NCBI RefSeq assembly: GCF_029852145.1
Contig: NC_079973.1
Coordinates: forward strand, 20,106,422 to 20,170,421
Source: Microplitis mediator
Lineage: Eukaryota > Arthropoda > Insecta > Hymenoptera > Braconidae
DNA: 64,000 nt
Direction: 5' to 3'
Notes under the pieces: generated by a model
The model's input: the letters and a program-made list of their open reading frames with translations, nothing else
Database searches by the model: none
What the model was told of the DNA's origin: nothing
Position numbers and translations under genes: made by a program
In this document: in pieces, positions 34,706 to 46,828 of the stretch
Numbering within the stretch: the first letter of the stretch is position 1
Layout: each line of letters starts with the position of its first letter

Positions 34706-36650
34706 TTAAGTTTTTTCAGCAAACGTGTTAAGTAATAAAAAGTAAGACAATGTAGTATTCAAAACCTAAAAAAAAATTGATAATTCAATCTATAAAATTA
34801 CATTTTTTTTTTTTTCATAAATATGTATTTTAAAATATATTTACCCCCATAAATACATCCATCGACACTACTGTAAAATTACATGCTGTTAAAATCAAGG
34901 GTTTCTGTGACAACATGATAATAATCGAGTGCATAAAACGCTTGTTACCAACCCAATTAGCAGCATAAATAGCTGCTCGACATTTATCGCTCTATTGACG
35001 AAGAAAAAAAACGAAGTTGATTTTTGACATTCAAAATGTTAAATGCAATCTTTTTTTCCCAAAAAGTCTATACACTGTAAGAAATCGGGAGTGAATTCGA
35101 AGGGATTACTAATTTTATTTAAATCCGGATTCACTCCGTCACTCGGAGTTTCGGAATTTAAAAAAAAACCTCTTTGCATACGGAGTAAATAGAGAGTTTG
35201 TTTTTTCAGAGGAGTGATTTCGAGGTGATCTGGATTTTATTTAAACCCAAATTTACTCCGATTCGAAGTTTTAATAATAGAATAATCTCCCCTTCGGAGT
35301 CAATTTTACTCCAAGGGGATTTAATAAATTTACCGACATCCGCATCGCATTCACTCCAAATTAATTCCAGATTCAATCCGCGTTTACTCCGCAAATTTCT
35401 TACAGTGTATAATTTAAAGAGAATTTTTTATTTTGTAAAAATATAAATTTTTTATCAAAATAAAAAAAAACAACTACAAAACATAACATTAATATTGCAA
35501 TTAAAAGTTTTTTGTACCTCAGCAGTTAAAAGTGAACTTGCCCATGCATAAATAAATACTTGACTAAATTTAGCCCCTGCGTAGGTAGTAAATAAAATAA
35601 TGCGACTAACTGATATAGAATTCATCTGCCAAATGATAAATAATAAATAATATTAAAATGTTATATTTATTTATAAGTTATAAACAATAATAATAATATT
35701 TTTACTTGGCTTAGCTGAAAAATAACGGCGCATAATATAATAGCGTTTGTTCCCATTGTCCAAAGGATAATTGGACCATAAATTTTTTGAAGTTTATTAC
35801 GACAATTTATTAATGTTTCATATTGACTCATACACTCACGTACAACTATTTCACTGGATTCTTTATTTTGTTCATTAAAATTTATCATACGGTACGCAAT
35901 AACACGTAAAAATCCAATCATTTGGAAAACGGAATGCGTGTAAAGATTGTCCACACCAACAGTTATGCAAATAACACTCAAAACAGTTAACGATTCATTT
36001 AGAAAATGAAGTTTGAAACGATAACTATCTGGCGGAATATTCCAACTATATATTGCAGGAAATGGTAATATATGTTTTATTGGTTTTATTCCATTAATTG
36101 ATTGATTAATCATCGTAATAAGTGGAATAACAACGTAAGACAAACATGAAATAGCGACAAATATTGTCATTGTGTAGGATAGTCGTCGAAAAGTTGTGAC
36201 TTGTTTCAAAATAGTCGTTTTCATTTTTGGATTTGATATAAATTTATGATATTGTGAGCTCAAAATTTCATTGAGTTCATTAACATCTTGCCGATTCAAA
36301 ATTATACAGAACCCCTCGATAAAAATAAACGTTAAAATATTTACAGTTGAATAAAAAAACTTATTGTTATTTTTTATTAACAAAAAATTACTTACTTTTA
36401 TAATTATTGTCAGAAAACTCACTAATATGCTCAAGCCTCTAGTTACGAAAAACACATTAGTAATATAAGTTTTCAAAAAATTATAAATACCAATCATTGG
36501 TAACAAAGACATGGACATTTGTAAATGAAGTATAGAGCGATTTATGATACTATTAGAATCAGTAGCTGATGTCTTTAACCCGAGAATAGAAAGAATTATT
36601 TTTATGAAATTTTCGTATTCAATGTAACTAGATAATTCGTCCTGACTCAT
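34706..36650 (-). CDS. OR-8: odorant receptor (7tm_6 family), five exons, 392 aa
   Basis: Exons: 36650-36396, 36314-35706, 35625-35518, 34991-34845 and 34765-34706, all phase 0. It begins MSQDELSSYIEYENFIKII. Exon 1 has two extra codons near TSATDSNS. Exon 2 starts GFCIILNRQDVNEL and ends FQLSQ; exon 3 opens MNSISVSRIILFTTYAG as in OR-7; exon 4 has SQKPLILTACNFTVVS; exon 5 ends TTLSYFLLLNTFAEKT. Intron 1 is 81 bases, a multiple of three and free of stop codons, so exons 1 and 2 form one continuous open frame of 327 codons if the intron is retained. Splicing is preferred because all paralogues have an intron here and the 27 intron codons match none of them. Confidence 0.93.
35071..35409. repeat. 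GGAGTGAA-family MITE, copy 2
   Basis: Ends TACACTGTAAGAAATCGGGA and TTTCTTACAGTGTA, with TTCACTCC/GGAGTGAA words inside, in opposite orientation to copy 1. It lies in OR-8 intron 3. Open frames across it on both strands are repeat shadows. Confidence 0.85.
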
Positions 36651-36898
36651 TGTCGAATATAAGTTAAGTGACGATAAATAACATAATGGCTCGATTGTGA
36701 ATCGTTTCTAACTGAAAATATTATTTTCAAGCATATTATAACGAAATATTGTCCATTAAATAACAAATTCATGGAAACAATAAAATTTGATTGGGCAATT
36801 TAATACTTTTTTACTTTATACCAATTTAGTAGTTTAAAGTTTAAAAAGGTAACAATACTCAATTATTTTAATAGTTTTAATATTGATTCAAAAATTTT

Positions 36899-36952
36899 GT
36901 AGAGTGCGCTACAGTACCAGTTACAATCCAAACTTCAAACTGAACAGATCAG
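36899..36952 (-). promoter_or_regulatory. Upstream block of OR-8 (subgroup version)
   Basis: Plus-strand TAGAGTGCGCTACAGTACCA, then AACTTCAAACTGAACAGATC, 249-302 bases upstream of the ATG. AATATTGATTCAAAAATTTT lies nearer the gene. It is very like the OR-7 version. This is the right end of the OR array. Confidence 0.55.
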
Positions 36953-37268
36953 TATGGTTTAACTTGTTTTCCTGCTGAATAAAGTGACGTAAATGTAAAA
37001 GATGTTTTTATGCTTTATATTTTGTTTTTATTGAAATTGTGAGTTTTTACATTTTGAAACTTAATAAATTTTTAGTTAAATCATTGCAATATAAAATATA
37101 GTTTAATCAAATACTAGATGTGTTATGCTATAAATCTATAAGATAAAATTTAGTAGAACTCTGTGAAGGAAATTGTCGAGACGGATGGTAAACGCCGGAC
37201 ATTGGATGAATTTCTTCCGTAGTAGAATCTATAGCTGAAATTAAATACTATCGGACGATTTTTCCGGT

Positions 37269-37592
37269 GCACTGTAAAAAATTTGCGGAGTGAACGCGGA
37301 TTTAATCCGGAGTGAATGCGAAGCGAATGACTGTTTATTTATTTAATCCTCTTGGAGTGAAATTTACTTCGAAGGGGAGTTCACTTTAATATTGAAACTC
37401 TGAATCAAAGTGAATTCGGATTGAAATAAAATCCAGATCATTCCGAAATCACTCTTTTGAAAAAACAAACTCTATTTACTGCGTATGCGGAGTAGTTTTT
37501 TCTAAAACTCTGGAACTCCAAGTGACGGAGTGGATTAGGATTGAAATATAATCCGTAATCACTCCGAATTCACTCCCGATTTTTCACAGTGC
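37269..37592. repeat. GGAGTGAA-family MITE, copy 3
   Basis: Ends GCACTGTAAAAAATTTGCGG and TTTTTCACAGTGC, same orientation as copy 1, about 320 bases. Confidence 0.85.
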
Positions 37593-38754
37593 GCACTGAT
37601 TTGTATTTTTTACTGAAGTAAAATATGAGAATTTGTTCTATTAAACAAAATTTGAACTTCCACATAAAGTCAAGTGAAATATTCAAATTAAAAATTTCAC
37701 TATTATGATCTAAAAAATTTTGGCTCATGTTAAAACTTCAAATTCATAATTCTATTTGTAACGAGCGATAGAATTATTTTTTGAAAACATACAATTTAAT
37801 AGTCCATTTGAAATTAATCAAAGTGAAAAATTCATTTTCATCTTTAATAATATCGTAAACCTTGACTTCTATAGCTATGTCACCGATTATTACAGTAATT
37901 ATATGAAATGAGATTCTCTTAGTATAGTAATAAAATTAAGGAATTAATAAATTAAACAGTTTAACACTTGAAAAATGAATAAATGTGACGGTAAATAATT
38001 TTAGTTTTTTAGACATAAATTTATGTGAAATTTCTTTGAAAAAACGCTTTTACAATTGCCATGTAAATCTGTGTCAGTTTTATGTGGTTATAAAGTTGAA
38101 ATAATTCTGACTTTAAATGCCATGTTTATTCTTCCTTGCGTGCTCGTCTCGGTCGTTGTGGTGAAAAATGAAACTCTCGTATCGGTCTAATGTTGCACTC
38201 GTCTTCTGGCTTCTAACCTTCTGAAATCCGAACCGTTGAATTTTTACTTCTTACACTGGTTTTAGTATATACTATTATCTTCATTATAAAACGGTAACAC
38301 TATTCTTTTCAAATTTATTGTTTCCTTTTTAGTACAACCCTATCCTATTTTACAAAGAAAAGTTTTCTTTGTAATATAAAAATATTACTTTGTAAAATCA
38401 CCATTATTAATGTATCAAAATTTTTTTTCTTCAGGATGTTTAGTGATAGTGTCAATTTTTCACTACCAGTAGAATAAAAAAAAAAAAAAACATATTTGTA
38501 AAATCCAAAAGTTCACACTTTAAACGCTTATGTAATATTGTGAGTAATCAATTTGTTCTTATTCATTACTGAACCACGTACTTGTTTTTAGGCTAAAATA
38601 GCTATTTTCGATACATAGGATTAAAACGAGGGTTTGCGGTATACTTTTATTGGCGACACAAGTCTTGGGTTATGACGCATTCTCAACGTAAACGAGGACA
38701 TACATCTTTCTCGCACGAGCGCAGTGAGTGGAAATTCTTATTTCCTTACACGGG
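37593..38754. other. Intergenic, nothing recognised
   Basis: AT-rich DNA without open frames of note or resolved repeats. A somewhat less AT-rich stretch around 38120-38230 (GTGCTCGTCTCGGTCGTTGT) has no identifiable role. Confidence 0.5.
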
Positions 38755-39000
38755 AAAAAAATTCTAAGGACCAGCACGATACGATTTTCTGACTGTCACG
38801 GTACTCATGTGCCCATTTGGAGGTTAGTTAGGATAGCGTCACGTATAGTGGTGGCAGCGATCGTATCGTAAATGGGAGTAGAATGAATTTTAATGGTAGC
38901 TGTCCAGATTGCTACTATAACTATACGAACTGCTACCTCACGAAACCCTCATAACGATACTTTAGATTCTTCCAATCACAATAATTTTTTTTCCGTGTAC
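38755..39000. repeat. MITE with ACACGGGAAAAAAATTCT ends
   Basis: ACACGGGAAAAAAATT at the left pairs with AATTTTTTTTCCGTGT at the right. The interior has paired GATCGTATCG-type words. The ends resemble those at 40235-40905 (CACACGGAGAAAA). Confidence 0.65.
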
Positions 39001-40234
39001 TGAGAAAAATAATATAAAAGAACGAAAACGACCTTACGGAGAAGTTATTATCGTTTGAAATGCAATGGTGTCATAGTAAAGCTGAACCATGTTGACCACC
39101 TTCAGAAGTCAAAATAAATACAAAAAATTACTATGGCCTTAGTAAAAAAATTGACGATTATGTCACAAATTACTGTAACCATTGCAAATTTTACGTCATG
39201 TGGTGTTTGTTAAGTTTGAAATTTTTCTCAACGTGTGAAAAGTGATTTTTTCTCTGTACATATATTTTTTTGCATGCAGTAAATTTTATAAATTGAATAT
39301 TCGCAGTTTTTAATTATCCAGGTCGAGAACTATGTAAGATACTCGATATAAGAAAGTGTCAAAAACCCATTTTTTACCACAAGTATGAAAAGTTAAGAGG
39401 TTTACTAATTAAAGAGGATTTCAGCGCTTTGATGGCTCATAATAATAGTCGAGAGGAATTCTTCAACCACTGACATTATTAAGCTCTCTAGCGATAGAAA
39501 ATTTTAATTAAATATTTTTATATGACTAAAATTTAGTTATGTAAATACTTATATCTAAAAAAATTAAGTGTATCGTTAAAACGTTATGTCTTACAAAATC
39601 GTAACGACTTTTCCCTTTATTCTTTCATTATCATCGGCTTATTTAAAAATTCCCGAAACGTTTTTATACACAACAACTTTCTTCAATATCTAACTATTTG
39701 TTCTTGACTATGAATTTTGTGAATGTCATGGACGATAAAGTACAAAAAATTATGTTTGATGAAATTTTTTTAATGTGCCAATGATTTAAATGATTTTTCT
39801 TACAATCGAAAAAAGTTTATAGAGATCCACATAAAAAATGTGATTTCAAAATCACTTATCATGCACTAGGCTTTTTGACATCACAACCTAGTCAGATATT
39901 TATTGATAAATCTGACAGATAGTCACAAAAGCTATTCCAATCAATCAACTCGTTAAATAAATTTCACGAACGAATCATTAGGAAAAATAATTATTTTTAT
40001 AGAATTCTGGTTTTATTAGAGCATAATATTAATCGTTGAAAAAAAATCACACATTTTTAATATTATTTTTAAGCTCAAAGAGTTTCAGGAATGTTCGACG
40101 ACTGGCATATAATTCAATCAGTTGTGACTTTTAAGCTTTTCCCACGATGAAAATTGACAATTTTCAAAAAATGAAAGTTATTCAATTTTAGTCCATATCT
40201 TGAAAATCGAGTTAATAACAAATTTCATTGTCTC
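39001..40234. other. Intergenic, with a diverged repeat near 39030-39190
   Basis: 39030-39190 resembles 47527-47670 (TTTGAAATGCAATGGTGTCA against TTTCAAACACTATGGTGTCA, then AGTAAAG). The rest is AT-rich with no gene seen. Confidence 0.45.
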
Positions 40235-40905
40235 CACACGGAGAAAAAAAAACAGGTAATTTTTCGATGTTACATAGCATTATTACCTTTGTTCGCATTA
40301 GAATGTTTACTACGCTAACATAAGAAAATTTACTATGCTAATATAGGAATCACTCTTATGTTGACACATTAGAATTTCCTATGTTGGCATAGTAGAAGTT
40401 CCTACGTAAACATAGAAAATTTTACTATGTAGCACAGAGAATTGTTTCTATGTTAACATAGGAATATTTTCTATGGTGGCATAGTAAAAGTTCCGATGTG
40501 AACATAGAAAAATTTACTATGTAGCATAGTAGAAGTTCCGATGTTAACATGGGAATATTTTCGATGGTTGCATAGGAAATTGTTCCTATGTTAAAATAGG
40601 AATATTTTCTATGGTGGTATAGTAGAAGTTCCTATGTCAACATAGAAACAATTCCCACGTTACATTGTAAAAAATACTGTGCTAACATAGAAACTATTTC
40701 TGTACTAATGTAGGAATTTTCCTATATTGACACAGTGATTTTTACTATGTTAACGTAGGAACTTTTTTCATGTATTATAGGAGAAGTTCCTATCTAACAT
40801 AAAGTTTTTCCCTATGTTGACATAGGGAAAATTCCTATGTCTACAGTGTAATAGTTATACTATGCCAACATAGGAAAAATAACTCTTTTTTCCATGTAGG
40901 TCCTT
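40235..40905. repeat. MITE built of CTATGTTAACATAGGAA words
   Basis: Some twenty variants of TATGTTAACATAGGAA and its complement follow one another between a CACACGGAGAAAAAAAA start and a TTTTTTCCATGTAG end. The words are themselves near-palindromic. It is noncoding. Confidence 0.75.
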
Positions 40906-41480
40906 GAAAGCTATTTTGACTATTTCTAGGATAAAGTTACACAATATATACATGTGTATTTTGAAATAGTTTGAAAATTTTATCAGACCAAAAAAACTAT
41001 TTTTTTTTACTAAGATTTTAAAGGTAGAAAAATTCCGACTATCGCTTAAAATCGCGATATATTTGCACTCAGAGCCTGATATCAATCAGTACAAGGATAG
41101 TGTTTTCATGCTCAGTGTAATTTTATACTTGAAAAGATTAAGACTTCCAAGTAATGGTTTATTAAGCTCTAAAACTTATCTACAACAAAAATTTAATTTC
41201 CTTAAAAAAATTATATTTGCTCTTTAGATTTTCTCTGCACGATATTAAAATCTATAACAATCGATGCTCCAAAAAAATTTAACCCTCAAGAAATTCTTAT
41301 CAATAGTTTGTCTTATACAACAATCAGAAAAAATGTGTTATCATCTATAGCATTGTATCGAAACTATTGTGTACAACTGAACAAAGAATTTTTTGACGTT
41401 TAAATTTATCTTGGAAGCATGCAAAAGCATCAGAGCATCTACACGTTGAGATGTGCATCGAATACAAAATATCCCTCGAG
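40906..41480. other. Intergenic, nothing recognised
   Basis: AT-rich. The open frame at 40855-41085 overlaps the MITE edge and is not credible. Confidence 0.5.
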
Positions 41481-42310
41481 TTTTTCATCAGCAGCAGAGT
41501 TGATCATTCAAGCATTTTTTCGCACTCTCTGGTTCTAAAGTAAAGTCACAGTTGGAACCAGGAAAAAAAGTCGACAATTGAGAGAGCGTATTTTTCCCAT
41601 GAAAATAAGCAACAATAAGGTGAAGGACGAGAGTGAATGAGAAAGATAATATGAAGGGAAGGAGAGAATTAGTAAGAGAATGAGATGAGACTTTGCCGTG
41701 CGAGACTATTATATAGAATGGAAAATAATAGATGGAGGCGCGTGGCGAACAAATGACAAGTTTAGTTTCTCCGTCGTACAAGCAAGCCCATCAGTGTGAT
41801 GGCTTTTACTCAGTGCTTTGCACTTTCGAGCTTCCTCTGCGTAACCAAATACTCGCGAAGTTTCTATGTACGTTTGCGTTGTTGTATACCTCAAGGCGTA
41901 AACTATTTGTTAGTAGTAGGAATGTCAAGTTGTATGTTTGTGACACACGAATGTACTGTAGAGGACGATTTAAGCCTTCAACAAATGAATGAGGTATAAA
42001 TAGGATCTCTTGATGAGTTTCTCAAGAGTTTTGTTGTACAATGTGTTAAGATATTGCATGTCAAGTAGAAGCAATAATTTGATGAATATGATGCCTCAAT
42101 TAATTTCTCGACTATTATATTGCGTTGCGTGAAGAATAGAAATGATCTCAAGTCATACTTGAGAAGGAGAGTGAAAGCTTAAAAAATTTTAAGAGCTGAA
42201 AAAAAATCTAAGAAGTCATATACGATTCTTCAAGAGAGCGTATCTGGCGAACAACTGAGCTATCGACTTCCCCCACTCCGACTTTCACGTCAGCGTATGA
42301 GGGAATAGTC
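41481..42310. other. Less AT-rich, GA-rich island 1
   Basis: Several short overlapping open frames occur on both strands (longest 97 residues), none with a recognisable motif. The stretch 41630-41700 is GA-rich (GAAGGGAAGGAGAGAATTAG). It could be a promoter or untranslated exon of an unrelated gene; no splice pattern was established. Confidence 0.3.
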
Positions 42311-44904
42311 ATTTTTATAAGTGGATAATGGAAGATAACTTCAGGGCAATTTTTTTAATGTTATAAAGTTTCTTTTAAACGGTTAGATGGCATATAGTAA
42401 CATATGCCATCCCATGGAAACCATTTGCTGTCATTAGAGTATTATAAAAATTGTGGAAATTACGAAAATTGCACCGGTCGATTAAGCTATAGCTCTGAGC
42501 AATTTTCTGAAATAATCAATATCTTGTACCGGAGCTCAGTTCAATCCTGGCTTTCATCGACTTCACTTCATTTACTTACATACTACATACAAGTAGCTCT
42601 GAAAGTGACAAAGTTATTTTTTCTTTGACTTTTTTTTTCTTTAGCATGTATGAATATATTTATTTATTTTTTTTTTACTGAAGTATAGTTTTGTGTGCGA
42701 ATGAGTCCTATTCAAAATAAATTCATTTTTGAATTATTATTTATTTTAAAAGTTGGTCTCTTTGTGATTTTTTTATTGTTTTATTTTAGTTAATTTTATT
42801 ATTGTTCTTTTTTTTTTTTTTTTTTATAAGTTAATATTTGAAACTTTTTTTACTTTTAATTTTAGAAAAATGCCACTGAATTGTTAGTTTGTTAATACCT
42901 TACAATGAACTCGAATGTTCATAAAATACAATAAGTGAGAATGGGTCAAAAGTGCATGATGTGCGAGTATATATATTATTCGTATTCCAATTTAGTGTCG
43001 AATACAATGAGGCTTCAAGTGACATCCTGAAGTGTAATCTCTGCTTTCAAAGTGGGATCATACTGAACAATGCCCCAGACTATTTCAAATCGACATTTTA
43101 AAACGAAAAATTTTTCAGAATCTTCCTTTTAGCTCGTTCAAGCTGACAATTCGAATTTTCTATTGCTGTGCTTTTGTTTAATGAAAGTGAACAAAAAAAA
43201 ATCTTTCATTACCTTCCATTTTTAGTACATTTTATAGAAATCCATGCTATTGCATTTGTTGTCGTGGCAGATTTTTCAACAAATTTCGCCATCTCCTATC
43301 ATAATTAGTCCAGTAGGTTGCCAAAATACTATTGATTCAAAAGTATACTAATATATATGTATGTATGTGATATGACGTGCCTTGTAGTGACGATAACGTC
43401 TACAATTCTAAATGGATCTTAATGAAACTTAGCATACTTATTTTTTGGTCGAAAATTTAGGTCAAGTTCGAAGATGAGCACAATCAGTTGATTAGTTTGA
43501 AAGTAGTAGGCATTAAAAATTTTTGAAATTAAAAAAAAAATCATTTCCTGTCGATTTATCTTCGAATAACTTCTGAACCCAAAGTGATAGCTCATTTCTG
43601 TTAAATGTATTTTGAAGTTTATGCAATAAGCTTCAAATTTCTATACTTAACTTACCACTTCGATAGTTTTTTCAAATTGTTTGAAGGATTTCAAAACTCC
43701 AAAAAAAGCGTTTTGCGGATTTTACTTCTAATATATTCTCTGAATGATACGTTACGATTAAATTTCGTTACTGGTGCGTTAAAGCTGATAAAATAAGCTT
43801 TAGATTACAATGCTACGACATTTATATTTTTTGATTTGATAGTTTGACGAAGGTCGAAAATGAGCCAAAATGATCGAATAGTTGGAACACGGCAAAAACA
43901 TTTTGGCTCTCCCAACCACAATATTGTAGTAAAACATTGTAGTAGCGGGTACTCCAATACGTATAGTAAAGGGTACTATATAAATACGACTGACAACTAA
44001 ATTTGTAGTAAACAATGATGATTGTAGTTGGCGTGACTACACTTGTGGTTGAGTTAACTTCAAGTTGGTGTGGACATTTCTTTACTCCATGTAGTAACCT
44101 CAACTACAGCTGCTGTTGTAGCAACCACTATTTTCTTCCGTGAAATAATGGGTGTATGAAATTTGCCAAATTTAGAAAAAAAAACATCCTTTACTGATTT
44201 ATCTGTATATTCGATGGCCTTAAAATTCATAAAAAAAACGTTCAAAAAAATTGGTTTTTTGATTGAATTTTAACTGAACGATTAAAAATTAATAAATAAA
44301 TAATCAGAAATCTACTTCTATTTCGGTTGCTGAATAAGCTTTTCTAAATTATTTGTTTTATCTTCATTTATGTTTATTCTTGAGTTTTTTTAACATTAAA
44401 AATAATTTGAATTTTTTTTTTATTTGTTACAGAAACCGAAGTTCAGCTCACTAAGCAAACCAGTTTATTGTCAACATACTTGGATACTTTATTAAATCGT
44501 TTAATAATATTTGAATTTTAAACGAAGAAGACATTAATTAATCAATAATTAATTAAATAGAGGATTTAATTAAGGATGGAACACATGTACAAACAATAAT
44601 TCAAATTAAATATGAGAAGTTTTTGACTAACGAACAAGTTTAACTAGGCAAACGGCTATTAATTATTGTTATTACTTCTCATAACTTATGAGTAATAACA
44701 GTACTACATATTGTAAGTATGTATATATATACATATATATATATATATATAAACATATATACATGCAGAACATTTATATTCTCTTGATTTAAGCTTCATA
44801 TTTGTTTGGTTCTTTGTATATTTATTTAATTATAAAATTTTACTCTGTACACATTATTACCAATATGAATAATTAATATAAATTTAAAATATATAATGAA
44901 TTCT
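42311..44904. other. Intergenic or intronic, nothing recognised
   Basis: AT-rich with long T runs (42809-42827). Short inverted words around AACCACAATATTGTAGTA and GTTGTAGCAACCAC (43910-44130) suggest a degraded MITE. A TA microsatellite is at 44717-44752. Confidence 0.45.
44717..44752. repeat. (TA)n microsatellite
   Basis: Imperfect TA run with interspersed TACATA. Confidence 0.85.
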
Positions 44905-45406
44905 TACACTGTAAAAAGAGTGGTCTTAAAAATGGACTCAATTTAACACCACGCGGTGTTAAAATGAAATAACACCGATTTAGGCGATGTAATTTGGTGG
45001 TGTTAAATCGGTGTAAAAAAAAAATTCCACGTATAGAAATTAGAAAAAAAATGTTTTACATATAAAAAAAATATAAAAACTTAATAAATATTATCTGGAG
45101 GAAATTTAAATTTTGCTATGGACTTATTTAAATAATTATTTATGTTATACGTAATTTATTTAAAAATTACACAATTTTACGCCCACTATTTCAATCACTG
45201 ATAATTTAATTAAATAATAAAAATACTGTGTTAACTGTAGTGAAAGAATACGTAAAAATATTCACAAAGTAAAATATTTTTAACACCGGAAAACATTTTG
45301 ACATCGGGAATTATTTTTAACCTTGGTAAAGAATATTTATACCGGCGGCGGTGTTAAAATTTAACACCTATACCGCCTGGACGTACCCTGTTTTTTTTAC
45401 AGTGTA
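44905..45406. repeat. GGTGTTAAA-family MITE, copy 2
   Basis: Ends TACACTGTAAAAAGAGTGGT and TTTTTTTTACAGTGTA. The interior is more diverged than in copies 1 and 3. Confidence 0.85.
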
Positions 45407-46290
45407 CTAACTGATTAAACAGTAATATTAATATTAAAAATTGACGAAACAACAATGTACGGTAAATTTTTTTTTAAAACAGAAATTAATTTTCAGGCTT
45501 TATTATTTCTAGTAGAAAATGTTAAAATGGCTAGAAACATGAAATGAAATATGTGTTGTTTTACTTTCATTGTTACTGCTATAGAGTATATCGAAATACA
45601 AATGAAATGTTGATTGTGAATAACATTCACAGGCTGTTATTGTCACGAGTGTGCTTAAGGCACTTCGGTACGAGTGACTCTCAAATTAGATCCTGTGTAC
45701 AAAGGTCCACTATATACGAGAGTTATATACAGTGAATATTGCATACACCCGAATTCAATTGCTTTACGATCGTAATAAAATTTCACAACCTTTTAACCTA
45801 AATATAATGAAAAAATTTAATAACGACAAATTGAATTTTGTATTTTTTTTTTTCATTTTACTGCCACTTTATTAAAAAATGAATACATTGATAATTGAAA
45901 TAAAGTGGTACTTTTTTTTTAGCGTTCTTTAATTTATTTTTATTTAATTTTGAAAATTAATTTCACGAGTCAAGCATCCGTACAGCAACAAACTTCACGA
46001 ACAGTAGATAGATCATAAAGCGAGTGTACAACTGGCTCTTTTTCCTAGTCCACTTTCATAAACCGCTGGTTGCCGAGACTATAAATCAGGTTACGCGAAA
46101 ATTTTGTCCTGTATTCTTCTAGTTTTCACGTTTATATATAAAAGCTAGAGAGACTGCGGTAAACCTAAAGTATATCACGTTATATAAAAAAGAAAGAAAA
46201 AATATTTTTTAATATAAATATTATGACAAAGATGAAAAATACCATTGAAATGAATAATACCAAAATAAAAATTTAATTAAACAAACATAT
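45407..46290. other. Intergenic, nothing recognised
   Basis: AT-rich. 45990-46150 is less AT-rich but has no open frame of interest. Confidence 0.5.
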
Positions 46291-46828
46291 GCACTGTAAA
46301 AAGAGCGGTGTTAAATATGGACTCATTTTAACTCCGTCCGGTGTTAAAATAAAATTACACAGGTGTAGGAGGAGTAATTCACCGGTGTTAAAAATACCGG
46401 TTAATACCGGTACATCGATTTAATAATCGAGGTAACCGATGTAAAAGCGGAGTAAAATCGGTGTAAAGGCGGGATAATCGGTGTAAAAGCGGAGTAATTC
46501 CGGTGTAAAAGCAGGGTAAACTGCGTCCGCTTGAAGCATTAACTTTAAAGATTATAAAACACAAAAAATGTCAGTTCTTTATAAAAATTAATAAAAAATA
46601 TCATTTATTAACAAGTATAGTGATCGAGTAAGTAAAAATATTCACAAACTAAAATATTTCAACACCGGTAAAGAATATCTACACCGGCGGCGGCGTTATT
46701 TTAACACTGGTCTAGAATATTTACACCGGTGGTGGCGTTATTTTAACACCGCTTTCGGGGGTAAATTTAACACCGATAATTTTAACACCTACACCGCTTG
46801 GACTTACCCCGGGGATTTTTTACAGTGT
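46291..46828. repeat. GGTGTTAAA-family MITE, copy 3
   Basis: Ends GCACTGTAAAAAGAGCGGTG and TTTTTTACAGTGT. It matches copy 1 closely, including the AT-rich central part (ATGTCAGTTCTTTAT), and carries an extra TTTACACCGG-type unit. Confidence 0.85.

Noticed and set aside
35667..36650. Single-exon 327-residue reading of OR-8 as a fused first exon
   Set aside because: The 27 extra residues coincide with the intron found in all paralogues and have GT/AG ends; kept only as a possible retained-intron form.
40235..40905. CRISPR-like array of short repeats
   Set aside because: The words are palindromic variants without regular unique spacers, in a eukaryotic genome; they form a MITE interior.
41488..41999. 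Overlapping frames on both strands
   Set aside because: No family motif, competing frames on both strands, and no splice sites I could tie to an exon chain.
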